From NCBI GenBank assembly GCA_036435485.1, contig CM071594.1:98359001-98423000 (forward strand): a stretch of 64,000 nucleotides of DNA, read 5' to 3'. Both the position numbers and the translations under genes were made by a program. Positions 35,700 through 46,173 of this stretch are shown one piece after another. This stretch comes from Saposhnikovia divaricata (lineage: Eukaryota > Streptophyta > Magnoliopsida > Apiales > Apiaceae). How positions within the stretch are numbered: position 1 is the first letter of the stretch; each line of letters begins with the position of its first letter. Below the pieces are notes generated by a model that ran no database searches, was not told the origin of the DNA, and worked only from the letters and a program-made list of their open reading frames with translations.

Positions 35700-36330
35700 A
35701 GGCGGAAATGGAATTAAATGGGGGAGTGGTGGCGAGGTGGAAGGTGGACAGAGCAGTGGAGGGATTGGAGGAAGGGACTGGTAGTGAAGGATTGTTGTTT
35801 GTTGAAGTTGTGGTGGTGGGGTGAAGAAGAGGTGATGGAATCGGGGAAGGGAGGTCGTGGCGGAGTAAGGAGGAGGCGGAATGGTGGTGCTGTCGTTGAA
35901 CGGAGGAAAAGATGTGAATTGGGGGAGGGGTTGCAGCTGGTCATTGGTGGAGTTTGATGGAGGACAGAGGAGTGGTCGGGGACGGAAGAACGGTGGTGGC
36001 GGCTGTTTTGCAGGTGGTGAAGAGAAGGAGACGAGGTGGGAGGAATTGGTGGAGGTGAGGCATGGTGACTCCAGCGCTGGTGCGAGGCTGGGTAGTAGCG
36101 AAAGAAGGCGGAGAATTGAAGAATGTGGTGATGCAGCGGAGATCGTGAATTGAGGGAAGAGTTCGGTTGGATGGGAGAAAGGAGTGGAGGCTGAGGTCGG
36201 GGGTTGTAGTTGGTGTTGAATGAACGGAGGGTGGAAAGGGAGATGGGTTATGCAGGAAAACGGAGGGGAGGGGTGGAAAAGGGGTGATTGTTTGAATTGA
36301 AGGAGGTGGGTATCTGTTCAGTTTTTGAAT
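35700..36330. other. Strand-asymmetric G-rich block in ATH-D
   Basis: About 630 bp of G-rich, C-poor plus strand (pyrimidine-rich in the sense of the element). Overlapping frames on both strands (for example 36348-35941 minus) are Pro/Ser/Thr-rich, as expected from composition alone. I do not call a gene. It sits with the A-rich block in a 2.2-kb stretch that ATH-E lacks. Confidence 0.5.
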
Positions 36331-36427
36331 TTTTTTTAAGAGTTGCACGGCCCGTGCACCTAGTGGGTGAGGGGTTGAAAATACCTCTCATTTTGAACTA
36401 ATAACTGGACAGAAGCCTACAAAAATG

Positions 36428-36485
36428 CACGGCCTGTTGCACGGCTTGTTGTACGGCCTGCACCCCGTACAACAGCCCGTGCAGC
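36428..36485. repeat. ACGGCC-type palindrome cluster in ATH-D interior
   Basis: Contains CACGGCCTGTTGCACGGC, GTACGGCCTG and GTACAACAGCCCGTGC. The same motif type is clustered in all ATH-D LTRs (31318-31410, 38873-38952, 40795-40872). Confidence 0.7.
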
Positions 36486-36885
36486 CCTAAAATTTCACAA
36501 AAACTATTTTTTTTCCCTTTTTTTAGAAAATTCACACAAATCCTTGAATGCTTGAATAAAATATTAATTCCTGAAAACATGAAACAAACACATCAAGGCA
36601 CAAGTGGAACAAATTTAAAAATTATAAAAACTATAATTAACAATACTAAATATTATTGAGAGGGACATTATTATTACAATTTTTTTTGAAAATCTATTAT
36701 AAAATTCATTAATCACACCACAAAAATACATAATATTTTTTTTAGAATTAAATAGATGAAAAATGGAATTCCCACTCACTAATATTTAGATCAATCTTCA
36801 AATTCACAATAGCATAACACCCTACATAAATGCAAGCGAGGAACAAAATCTAACACACGCATAAAAATATAAAAATACATGCGTA

Positions 36886-36934
36886 CCTTGGGTTGCCTCC
36901 CAAAAAACGCTTTGTTTGTTGTCGTTGGCTCGAC
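36886..36934 (-). promoter_or_regulatory. Two-hairpin motif after gag in ATH-D
   Basis: On the minus strand GTCG-AGCCAA-CGAC (36934-36921), a linker, AAGCG, then TTGGG-AGGCAA-CCCAA, with an extra T-G pair outside. Order, spacing and the AGGCAA loop match ATH-E 18257-18305, while the first stem differs in sequence but still pairs. It starts about 63 bp after the gag stop. Confidence 0.6.
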
Positions 36935-36996
36935 TTATTTATAAAAGTATTATAACTAATGAGGTGAAAAAGCAAATAATTGCACATACCTACGAA

Positions 36997-37797
36997 TCAA
37001 TAATAAGAACAAGGTGTGCAAATATACCTTTGATCCATAAAAATATAAAAATCTTTTGAAAAAGAAAAGTTGTTAGAAAAATCGTCAGAATAATCATTAT
37101 AACTACGACTCAAAAATTGTTCCCAAATTGGATCTTTATATACCCAAGCAAAAATTTCAACCTCATCAATCTTAAGCTCAAATTCCTTCTCAATTTCAAT
37201 TGGACATTCATCAATTTTTATCTCATCTACCAATTCATTAAGCACAAAAGTATTTTCTATGTTTGGTAGATCCTCAACTACATCCAATTTATCATTGTCA
37301 AGCTTAGGGCAATCGTCAACTAAACAAACAAATTCATCATGCACAACATTTTCATCAATTACAAAACAAGAATCATGATTAGTAGGAGAATTGACCTCCT
37401 CTAATCGACTCACGGCTTCGGCTAGTTGACTCATTTGCTTTTCTAAGTTGGATATGTTTTGAGAAGTGTTCTTTTCCCAGTTGGATATACTTTGAAAAGT
37501 GGTGTTTTGAAATTGGAGGTTATTTGCCGCCATTTGTTTAATCATCTCCTCTAATGATGATAAGGAAGATGAAGAAGACCCTTGATGGTCATGGGAATTA
37601 TAATGTGGATCATAACATTGATTTTCAAAGGCATATGAATAATCGATGCTAGGAGGGTAAGGAGTATAGAATGAGTTTGTAGAATATAAAGAATTCACCT
37701 GATACGCATTAAAATTCTGAAAAGAATTAAAATCTTGATACCGTTCTTGATCATAGGTGAAATCTTGAGCGTTATTCCAACCAAAATAGTTATCCAT
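36997..37797 (-). CDS. gag: gag-like protein of ATH-D, intact
   Basis: A 266-aa open frame from ATG 37797 (MDNYFGWNNAQDFTYDQERY) with no breaks. Residues 1-75 are rich in Asn, Phe, Tyr and Ser. Residues about 80-135 form a clear helical/coiled-coil region (SLEEMIKQMAANN; ISNLEKQMSQLAEAVSRLEE), the kind of NLE.Q..QLA motif seen in gag of Athila/Tat elements. The second half is acidic. No zinc knuckle is visible, so it may be a partial gag. It begins about 140 bp from the primer site, as expected. Probably a structural protein; RNA-binding role uncertain. Confidence 0.65.
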   Translation of the reverse strand: MDNYFGWNNAQDFTYDQERYQDFNSFQNFNAYQVNSLYSTNSFYTPYPPSIDYSYAFENQCYDPHYNSHDHQGSSSSSLSSLEEMIKQMAANNLQFQNTTFQSISNWEKNTSQNISNLEKQMSQLAEAVSRLEEVNSPTNHDSCFVIDENVVHDEFVCLVDDCPKLDNDKLDVVEDLPNIENTFVLNELVDEIKIDECPIEIEKEFELKIDEVEIFAWVYKDPIWEQFLSRSYNDYSDDFSNNFSFSKDFYIFMDQRYICTPCSYY

Positions 37798-37939
37798 CGT
37801 CTCCTGAAAGAGTTAGTTCATGTCTATATCCAATAAACATGAAGACACACCAATAACAAAGAAAGAACAAAAAAAACTATATACAAATATACAATCTAAA
37901 ATATAAGAAACAATTAACTCAAAATTAATATTGTTGCCT

Positions 37940-37957
37940 TCCCCGGCAGCGGCGCCA
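37940..37957 (-). promoter_or_regulatory. Primer-binding site of ATH-D (tRNA-Asp)
   Basis: The minus strand reads TGGCGCCGCTGCCGGGGA, 17 of 18 bases complementary to plant tRNA-Asp, three bases inside the LTR. Confidence 0.9.
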
Positions 37958-37960
37958 ATT

Positions 37961-39185
37961 TGAAGGTAGTGTTTTTCGTAGTTCGATCACAGGGAAGGAC
38001 TCTCAATATTGATTTCGAGTAGATTATCTCTTACAATCTAGAAGTGTGTAAATGGGGGGTTTTGAGTTTGGTTAAGGTGTTTTATCAAACACCTTGCATA
38101 CAATAACTAAATTGCTACAAAAATACAACTAAGTTAATGGCAACTATCCAAATTTATCAACACAACACAATGAGTGAATTAGCAAGATATAGGGATATTC
38201 GACCCAAGGATAATGGCAACTCAAGCATTTCAACCCAACAACAAGCAAATATATCCAACTCTACCTAACCAAGATAATTGGTGAAGCACACAATCCCTTA
38301 TTTCTCTTCTATAAACACTAATTTAGTGAAGCACATAAATTAGCTCTCTTGACACTAGCAACCAATAATGAAGCACTATCAATTTAACCAAGTCAAGGAA
38401 TTAAACAAAGAGAGATTAGGACAAACCCAAGGATGAGAAGCTCAACCTAGGTATTTGCACTTGAATCTTGAGGATTTAGGTACACTAAATCTTGTTCTAC
38501 TATAATGAATGCACTAACAATTACGGATTAGCACAAACAATTAGCAATTGAAATTACAAGAAGAGCAAGATGAAGCAACTTACAAATCTCCAAGCAAAAT
38601 CATAAACAATACATCACAAGTATTCAAGATAGAGTGAAAAATCTTACTTAAATTGAAATGGGTTTAGTACAAGAGATCCTCCTTGAGCGAAATATATGAA
38701 GTTAGTTACTCATAATCAATGCTAGATTATGAGTAATTGATGTATCTCTCTCTACTCTACTAACCCTAGTTTATGTTCTTTGAAGAGGCTAGGTTAGATG
38801 AAGAAGTTGGATGTTGGTTAAGTTATATATAAAGATTATGAGATGTTTTGTTCTTTTAATACACAGCAGCTCTGTACGGCCTGTTGAACGGCCGTACAGC
38901 TGCCCGTACAGAAAATCTGCTCCTTTGAACGGCCGTACAGCTGCCCGTTCGAGACAAAATCTTCAAGATAATACATTAAACACCTCCCGACATCGCGAGC
39001 TTTCATCTTCCAACTTCCCTCTTGAATAATCTTCGCTTTCATGCCCAAATTAAGCCATCTTTTCAACAATTAAGCACGAGGCACTGAAAGATGAAAAACA
39101 TAACAAATATTAATAAAACAACATTCGAAACTAACAAAAATGCAGAAGAATAAAAGACGAAACGTGTATAAAATACACGTTATCA
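37961..39185 (-). repeat. ATH-D 5' LTR
   Basis: TGAAGGTAGTG ... ACGTTATCA, followed by GTACG at 39186-39190. It is nearly identical to the solo LTR at 30406, but lacks 12 bp in the ACGGCC cluster. Confidence 0.9.
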
Positions 39186-39245
39186 GTACGCAGTCTAAGA
39201 TATAAATAGTATTTGAGGAAAACCTTCCATTATTTGGATTTTTTT

Positions 39246-40333
39246 TGTTAGGTCCCGAAGTATCGTAGAAGGGGTGTTGAATACGATACTACCAAAAAAA
39301 AATTAATTCCGAGAATATATCTTTATTGATAATAAACTCGAAGGGGTGTTACAACTTCTAATCCAATGGATTAGCTTCAAAACCTGAACACTCCTAAGGA
39401 TAGTTTAGGCACGAGGACCTTCTACCTGACACGTCCTGAAAGCGGGCTAAGCCGGCTTTCCAACAAGATGGACTGTCTAGCAGCTTACATTCCTAATGGT
39501 AGTTTAGGCACGAGGACCTTCTACCCGACACTTCCTGAAAGTGGGCTAAACCGGCTTTCCTACTAGATGGACTGTCTAGCAGCTTACACAGAGAAGATAT
39601 AAGTGGGAGAAGAGAGAGTTGTGTGTTGAGGTGTGTTTTGAAATGAAATACAACAGACCTATTTATAGGTTTGAGAAAGTCACTATTTGACACTATTCCA
39701 ACAACCCCCAAATAGTAATCGAGCACTATTCTAACAATCCCTAAATAGTAACCAGACACTATTTCACCAACCCCAAATAGTAACCGTTGGTTACTATTTA
39801 TACGAATAGTACTATTCATATGAATAGTGATTTCGGATACTATTTATATGAATAGTAATTTCGGATACTATTCATTTTCCTCTTAATTTGACATCCTTAA
39901 ATATTCAGCTTCCAACTAACTAGAGGATATCAATACTGCTCTAAACTCAATCATACCTCTTGAACAGTTTTTCTAAGTTAGATACTTCGATTCTTTTGTG
40001 AAGTGTTGACGCCTAGTGCAACTGGTCTGGTTCACAGACGACTAACATTCACTCGTGGTCTTCGTATCATGTCTTTAAGAACACTGCTAAGAATTGTGCA
40101 ACCATAAAAACTTTATCACTGGAATCTTTTGGCCCTTCAACTGAATCGTCTGTACATCTTATTTTGTCACTGAGGCTTGATCATGTTAATGAACTTCTTT
40201 CAGCGACTTGATTCTTGTTGATGCATGTTCTTCAAATTTCACGATCCCTGTATAGAGTTAATATTATTTATCTTTTATCCTAGTTGAGTTATATATGTCC
40301 TCTATTACATATTACAGTACATTATGCTTTACA
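39246..40333 (-). repeat. SIRE-B2 3' LTR, second copy of duplicated block
   Basis: Nearly identical to 31703-32789, with the same 55 bp of left flank and the same 99-bp tandem duplication. Polypurine tract follows at 40334-40341. Confidence 0.9.
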
Positions 40334-40558
40334 ATCTCCCCCTATTTGATTGTTAGGGTTTGACAAGAAAATTCCTAGAGGATAACTCAACTGATACAAA
40401 AAACAAAAATGAAATACAAAGATAAATAATATTAAAGCGCATTCTGGATCATATATACATTTTCCAGATTTCTAAAATTTGAACAAGTACAAGACAAATT
40501 GTTCCTCTAGGCTGAACATATCTTCAAGTTTGTCTTGCTTTCCTTCCACATAGCATTA

Positions 40559-41790
40559 TGATAACGTTTATTTTATACACGTTTTGTCATTTATTTTCTT
40601 GCATTTTTGTTAGTTCCGATTGTTGTTTTATCGATATTAATTATGTTTTTCATCTTTTAGTGCCTCATGCTAATTGTTGAAAAGATGACTTAATTTGGGC
40701 TTGGAAAGCAAAGTTGTTTCAAGAAGGTAGTTAGAAGATGCAAGCACGCGATGCCGGGAGGCGTTTAATGCATTATATTGAAGATTTTTTCTTGTACGGG
40801 CGTTCGACATGCCGTTCAAAGGAGCAGATTTTCTGTATGGGCAGCTGTACGGCCGTTCAACAGGGCGTACAGGACCTGGTGTGTATTAAAAGAGATGTAA
40901 ACATAACCTACACAATATCTTAACATCTAACAACTTCATATCTTCATCTTCTTCTTGACCTCTTCAAGAACACAATTAGGGTTAGTAGGAAGTAGAGAGG
41001 AGAAATTAATTACTTGTAATCTAACATTGATTATGAGTAAATAACTCCATTTATTTGGCTCAAGGAGGAATTCTTGTACTTAACCCATTTCAATTTAATT
41101 AAGATTCATTTATCTCTATCTTGAATGCTTGTGATGTATTGCTTATGATTTTGCTTGAAGATTTGTAAGTTGCTTCACCTTACTATTCTTGTATCTTCAA
41201 TCGCTAATTGTTTGTTCTAATACATAATCGTTAGTTCATTCATTATAGTAGCACATGATTTAGTGTACCTAAATCCACAAAATTCAAGTGCAAATACCTA
41301 GGTTGAGCTTCTCATCCTTGGGTTTGTCCTAGCCTCTCTTTGTTTAATTCCTTGACTTGGTTAAATTGATAGTGCTTCATTATTGGTTGCTAATGTCAAG
41401 AGAGCTAATTTATGTGCTTCACTAAATTAGTGTTTTTAGAAGAGAAATAAGTGATTGTGTGCTTCACCAATTATCTTGGTTAGGTAGAGTTGATTATATC
41501 TTGCTCATATGTGTTTGGGAGAAGTGCTTGAATATCCATAATCCTTGGGTCAAATATCTCTAGTCTTGATAATTTATTCATTGTATTGTTGTTTTGGTAA
41601 ATTTGATTATTGTCATTAAATTAGTTGTATTTTAATAGCAATTTATTTCTTGTGTTCAAGGTGTTTGATAAAACACCATGACCAAATCAAAACCCCCTTG
41701 TTCATACTTCTAAATTGTAAAAGATAATCTACCTGAAATCAATATTGATAGTTCTTCCCTGTGAACGAACTACGAAAAACACTACCTTCA
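40559..41790 (+). mobile_element. ATH-D solo LTR, plus strand
   Basis: TGATAACGTTTATTTT ... ACACTACCTTCA, with CATTA target duplications at 40554-40558 and 41791-41795. It is more diverged from the other two ATH-D LTRs than they are from each other, so it is an older insertion. It interrupts SIRE-B2 just before the third-ORF end. Confidence 0.85.
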
Positions 41791-41829
41791 CATTAATACT
41801 CCCATTAGCTTTTCCTTTCCCAAATATAG

Positions 41830-43908
41830 TTAAAACATGTCAGCAACCTTTTCTTTGCCCTTACGCCTAGTAGATTTTTCTTGATCATCCAACTTCTCCC
41901 CCTCAGTTGGGTTAGCCTCCAGAGTAGTAGGATATGGAGTTGGTAAATTAGACGAAGATGGCTTTACCAAGGAGTTGATTGCATCATTTAACTTGGTTGC
42001 CATGGTATTCAATTGAACCTAGAATACATCATGTTGAATAAGTTGCAAATTTTTGATTTCTGCAATGGACTTACAGATATTTAGCAACTCTTTCTCCATT
42101 GTTTGGACCTGTGTAAGGAGTCTGTTGTATTCCTTTCTGGTTACAGGTGCATGTGGTTGATTAGGTTGCTCACTCGTACGTTCTGCAGGTGTTTCACTCA
42201 AAACTCTATATTCACTCGGTTTAGTGGTTTGGGTTACACTTACATGTTCTGTTCGTGTTTCCCTCAACTCTCCTCCAGAGCTTCCACCGATATGTGTACC
42301 TGTAAATGAAATCATCCTAGCCGCTTTTTCAGAGGTCACAGATGGTGCAATGAAAGTTCGTGAGCTTCCGTCCTCGCGTGAAGCGAGTTGCCGACCACTG
42401 GTAAAGAGTGGTAAATCTCGAAAGAGATCCAGAGATTTTCACTCTGGGAGGTTAAACTTGAATCGATTAAATGGCACAAAACCCAAGTTTCCCTCGTATG
42501 TCTATGAAGACACTTGGTTCATAAAAGAAGCACCTATCGATGGATCTTTCCATAAAATGAAAGATTCACCAGCAGTTATTGAGGTATGTAATTCCACCTC
42601 GGATGCCTGTGAAGGCATTTAATCTTTAGAAAGATCATCAACAACTCTTATGTTCAGTGAAATGGAACTCAAGATAGTTGCTCCCGTCAATTCAACCTCA
42701 TTTACATTTTCACTCATTGGATAAGGAAGAATTGTTTCACTAACAGTTGCCGTTACCTCAGGTTCATTTGGTTTACTCCGTTTAGAATGAGGTAGAGCAG
42801 TTGATGTAACTAACTCTTTATGTGGTGCTGCTGAGGCACTATCTCCCTCAAAAGTGTTGATGGATGGTTGTTTAAGTGACAATTGAGGTGTAGGAGTTTG
42901 TTGTGTTTGTGTTTGCATTTGTAGAATGGGCTCTTCGACCTGTGTTAGAGTCGGTGGGATTTCCTGCTCTTGGTCGGGTAAGATGGCCACTAGGGGCTGT
43001 AGAAACTATATTTCCTGTGACACAGCAGGGAATGCAGAGGTTGGAATAGCTGGGTTTGAAATATTACCTTGTCGTATACCTGCTCTCACTGGTCTTGGTA
43101 AGAACGGAAGTAGGACAGTCTTTAGATATTCAGTTAGGACTGTAGGCACATCCGTATATTTCTTTTTGCTTATGTAATTAATTACATTCGTCTTCATGGA
43201 AGAACATTCCATCTTTTGACCATTTTCCAAGCGTGCCCTGTCTTCATCATTCAAAAAATCATCTAATATTAGCTGTAGAAACCTTGGATATAGACATTTG
43301 ACATTTTGAGTCTGAACATCTCTTGTTCCCAAGTGTTTCATCTTTAAAATGATTTGACCAAACACTATTTTTCCAAAATTAATCCTCAAATTATTGGCGA
43401 CCGCATACCCTATTTTTTGAGTAAATTCAGGTATTCGATCGTGATTTGTTCTATCTGAGGAAAAAATATGGTTAAGAGTGTGAAAGAAGAAATTCCAGTA
43501 CTGGGTTAGAAACGTTCTAGAAATATTACCAGCATTGAAATTGCCATCTTGGTACCTTATAAAACGAAAAAACATTTCAATCTGTTCAGGTGTAGGATCA
43601 GAAACCAGATTTTCCATAGAAAAATGAAGAATTCAATTAACATCTCGTTCAGTGACCCTAATCGACCTACCAAATAGTCGATATGTGATTGCACACCCGT
43701 CCTGTCCAGAAGTGTTAACCGCACTACAATATAGTTCACAAAATGCATCATGGTTAAGCTACACTGGTGTAACTAAAGCATAGCGAATTAATGAATGTTC
43801 ATTCAGAAATTGTGTCCAAGCCCAAAATTGCTCATCTAGAATGGTTTCGATTTGCTGAATGGAAATAGGATTAACTTTAGCAATTAAAAAACTTCCCTGC
43901 AATGCCAT
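41830..43908 (-). pseudogene. Third ORF of SIRE-B2
   Basis: Starts at ATG 43908. The first 95 codons have two stops (TAG in VTPV-stop, TAA near 43640), then a 203-codon open stretch to 43006, and further pieces to the stop at 41830. Predicted parts: N-terminal globular region; a helical region with FFRFIRYQDGNFN and QYWNFFFHTLNHIF; a Ser/Thr/Pro-rich middle; a short coiled coil (LLTQVQTMEKELLNICKSIA) near 42160; and a basic tail. No strong transmembrane stretch, so I do not call it an envelope protein. It corresponds to the longer third ORF of SIRE-A1. Confidence 0.65.
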
Positions 43909-44533
43909 TTTCAAAACTTTGAGGAAATTCAAAATAAGGGTTAGTTTTTATAAAGGATGATGTATAAAGCAAGATTATGAAATCCGATCTAAAAACCACC
44001 AGCTAGATTTAGAGATCTTTCCGATCAAAGCTCGAAATATTCAGCAATTGTGTGTATATGCTCTCTGAAAAATGATGATGTTAAACACAAACAAAAACTC
44101 ATCATTTATAAAATTTCAAGGACTAATGGGTTATGTGAGAGCGTGACAGGTTAGGTTAGAAAAGAAATTAAATGCATTTATCACCGCTCAATAATTCTAA
44201 CCAAACAACCTAACTAGCCGAAAAACATCTTATCACCGAGACCTATCAGCCTATGTACACACACATACACACTTATTATTATTTCTAATTATTGTGGATT
44301 TAAAATTACCAATCAATAATTCAAGAATTAATCCACAGTAATCAGACAAACTCATAATTAAATAGACATAAAATTAACAAAATATCATTAATTGATATAT
44401 GTTAATAAAATATTTATTAAATTATGCTACAATGATATCTCCAGAATAATCATGCAGATAAGCAAATAAAACAAACAAAATCCAGAGAATGAAATTCACT
44501 GGCTACAACTAATTGAACAGACATTTTAAAAGA
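43909..44533 (-). other. Spacer between pol and third ORF of SIRE-B2
   Basis: No gene. It matches 11009-11699 in SIRE-B1 with small indels. Confidence 0.5.
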
Positions 44534-44983
44534 TCATGTGAAATTTAACATACCAAGCTCACTTACCAACCTTGAAAAGGTTGCTTCATCCAAAGCTTTA
44601 GTAAAAATGTCTGCCAACTATTTTTCACTAGGAACAAAATGCAGTTCCACAGTGCCTTCCATCACATGCTCCCTGATGAAATGGTATCTGATGTCTATGT
44701 GCTTGGTTCTAGAATGCTGCACTGGATTCTGTGATATTGCAATTGCACTAGTGTTGTCACAGAAAATTGGAATCTTTTTAACTTTAACTCCATAGTCAAG
44801 TAGTTGATTTCTCATCCATAGAATCTGTGCAGAACAACTCCCAGCTGCTATGTATTCAGCCTCTGCAGTTGAGGTAGATACCGAGTTCTGCTTCTTACTG
44901 AACCATGAGACCAGCTTGTTTCCCAAGAATTGACAGGTTCCTGTGGTACTTTTTCTATCCATTTTGCAACCTGCATAATCTGC
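44534..44983 (-). pseudogene. pol: RNase H end of SIRE-B2 pol
   Basis: Continues the pol frame that is cut at 57799 by SIRE-A1. It shows DRKSTTGTCQFLGNKLVSWF, the STAEAEYIA motif and HSRTKHIDIRYHFIREHV typical of copia RNase H, a TAG in place of a Gln codon before LADIFTK, and the natural stop at 44534. Confidence 0.85.
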
Positions 44984-44988
44984 ATCTG

Positions 44989-46001
44989 TGTTATTCCCAG
45001 ATTACACACTTGTATAATTATAGAAGGGGGGTTGAATACAATTCTTGATATTTATAAATTTCTGATAAGAACTCCAGAAATCTATACTTAGATAATTGCT
45101 GTAGAAAGATTAATGCACAAACACATAAAAATTAGGTGGTTAAATGCACCACCTGAAGCTTTTATTCGAAGAAAACTCTGTGATACAAAAGTACACAGCT
45201 TCTGTTTTACAACTCTTTGCTTTCTAAGGATATTCAACAAAAACCCTAAGCAAATGTATCTGTTTTCTTAGCTTTTCAAAGAGTTGCTACCCTTGGTTAT
45301 AAATCCCAAGTTTTACAAGTACTACTGGAATAAGATAATATTAATCTAATTCTAGTTGACTTGCTACTACACTCCAAATACACATGTAGCCGAAAGGTTG
45401 TCCTTGTGAACAGACATGTCTCCTGCACCTTTCTTGTATTCATAGTGTAAACGGAATGCTTCTTTCTTCTGTGTTTCCAAAGTATGGCTGCCATACTGCT
45501 TTTTGTATCTACTATCAACCCATGTGATCTGTCAGTCAAACCTGTCCTTATCAACTGCTAATCCCCAGCTTAGCATAGAAGAAAGTGTCAATGATTATCC
45601 GTTGATATTGTACACTGACATCCGTTGATGATATATTGAGCTGTATCCGTTGATATTGAGACTTGAGCTGTATCCGTTGATAGAGTGGATTTGAGTTGTA
45701 TCCGTTGATAGAGTTTTGTCTTCATCTGTTGATACACTTTCACTTAGACAGAATTACATAGCATAGTTAATTTACAGTTGGCTACCCTATTCTGCCTATC
45801 CATTGATGGTCAACATGACTGTGGATAAAAACACTATCAACCGATAACATAGAGATACTGCAGTATGCTACAAAAACCTCATCCGTTGATGAGCTACCTG
45901 TCAACGGATAGAGTTATAAATCCTCATCCGTTGACAGCTACAAAACCTTATACAATTTGATTGATTGTGAAGTTATCATCAAATACAACATATTCCTAAC
46001 A
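44989..46001 (-). repeat. SIRE-A1 3' LTR
   Basis: TGTTATTCCCAG ... ATTCCTAACA. Eight exact copies of CAACGGAT or its complement: 45597, 45620, 45645, 45672, 45700, 45891, 45902, 45926. Confidence 0.95.
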
Positions 46002-46010
46002 ATCTCCCCC
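46002..46010 (-). promoter_or_regulatory. Polypurine tract of SIRE-A1
   Basis: GGGGGAGAT on the minus strand, directly beside the 3' LTR. The region 46011-46173 has no gene. Confidence 0.85.
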
Positions 46011-46173
46011 AATTTATACTTGATGGCAATAAAGCATAAATTCAGGACCTTGATGATAACAAAACATTCCTAAAGATATATATAGAACAATGCAAAAATT
46101 TTATTAAGCTACAAGAATTAAAAACTGAAAGTTTGAGAAATTTACAGAGAAGTGCTCCTCTAGACTGAGCAGA

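Larger units (their letters stand above)
33232..37939 (-). mobile_element. ATH-D interior (minus strand), 3' LTR missing
   Basis: Inside of an ATH-D element whose 5' LTR is at 37961-39185. Read on the minus strand: primer site, gag-like ORF (37797-36997), two-hairpin motif (36934-36886), a G-rich/C-rich block, an AT-rich block, the ATGAGGACAT motif (34714-34681), then 1.4 kb of unassigned sequence to the junction at 33231. Polypurine tract and 3' LTR are not found. No pol. Like ATH-E, this is a gag-only element with a tRNA-Asp primer. Confidence 0.75.

Noticed and set aside
35714..36348. Pro/Ser-rich and Gly/Arg-rich frames on both strands of the G-rich block
   Set aside because: Composition alone explains them; frames overlap on both strands and no domain is visible.
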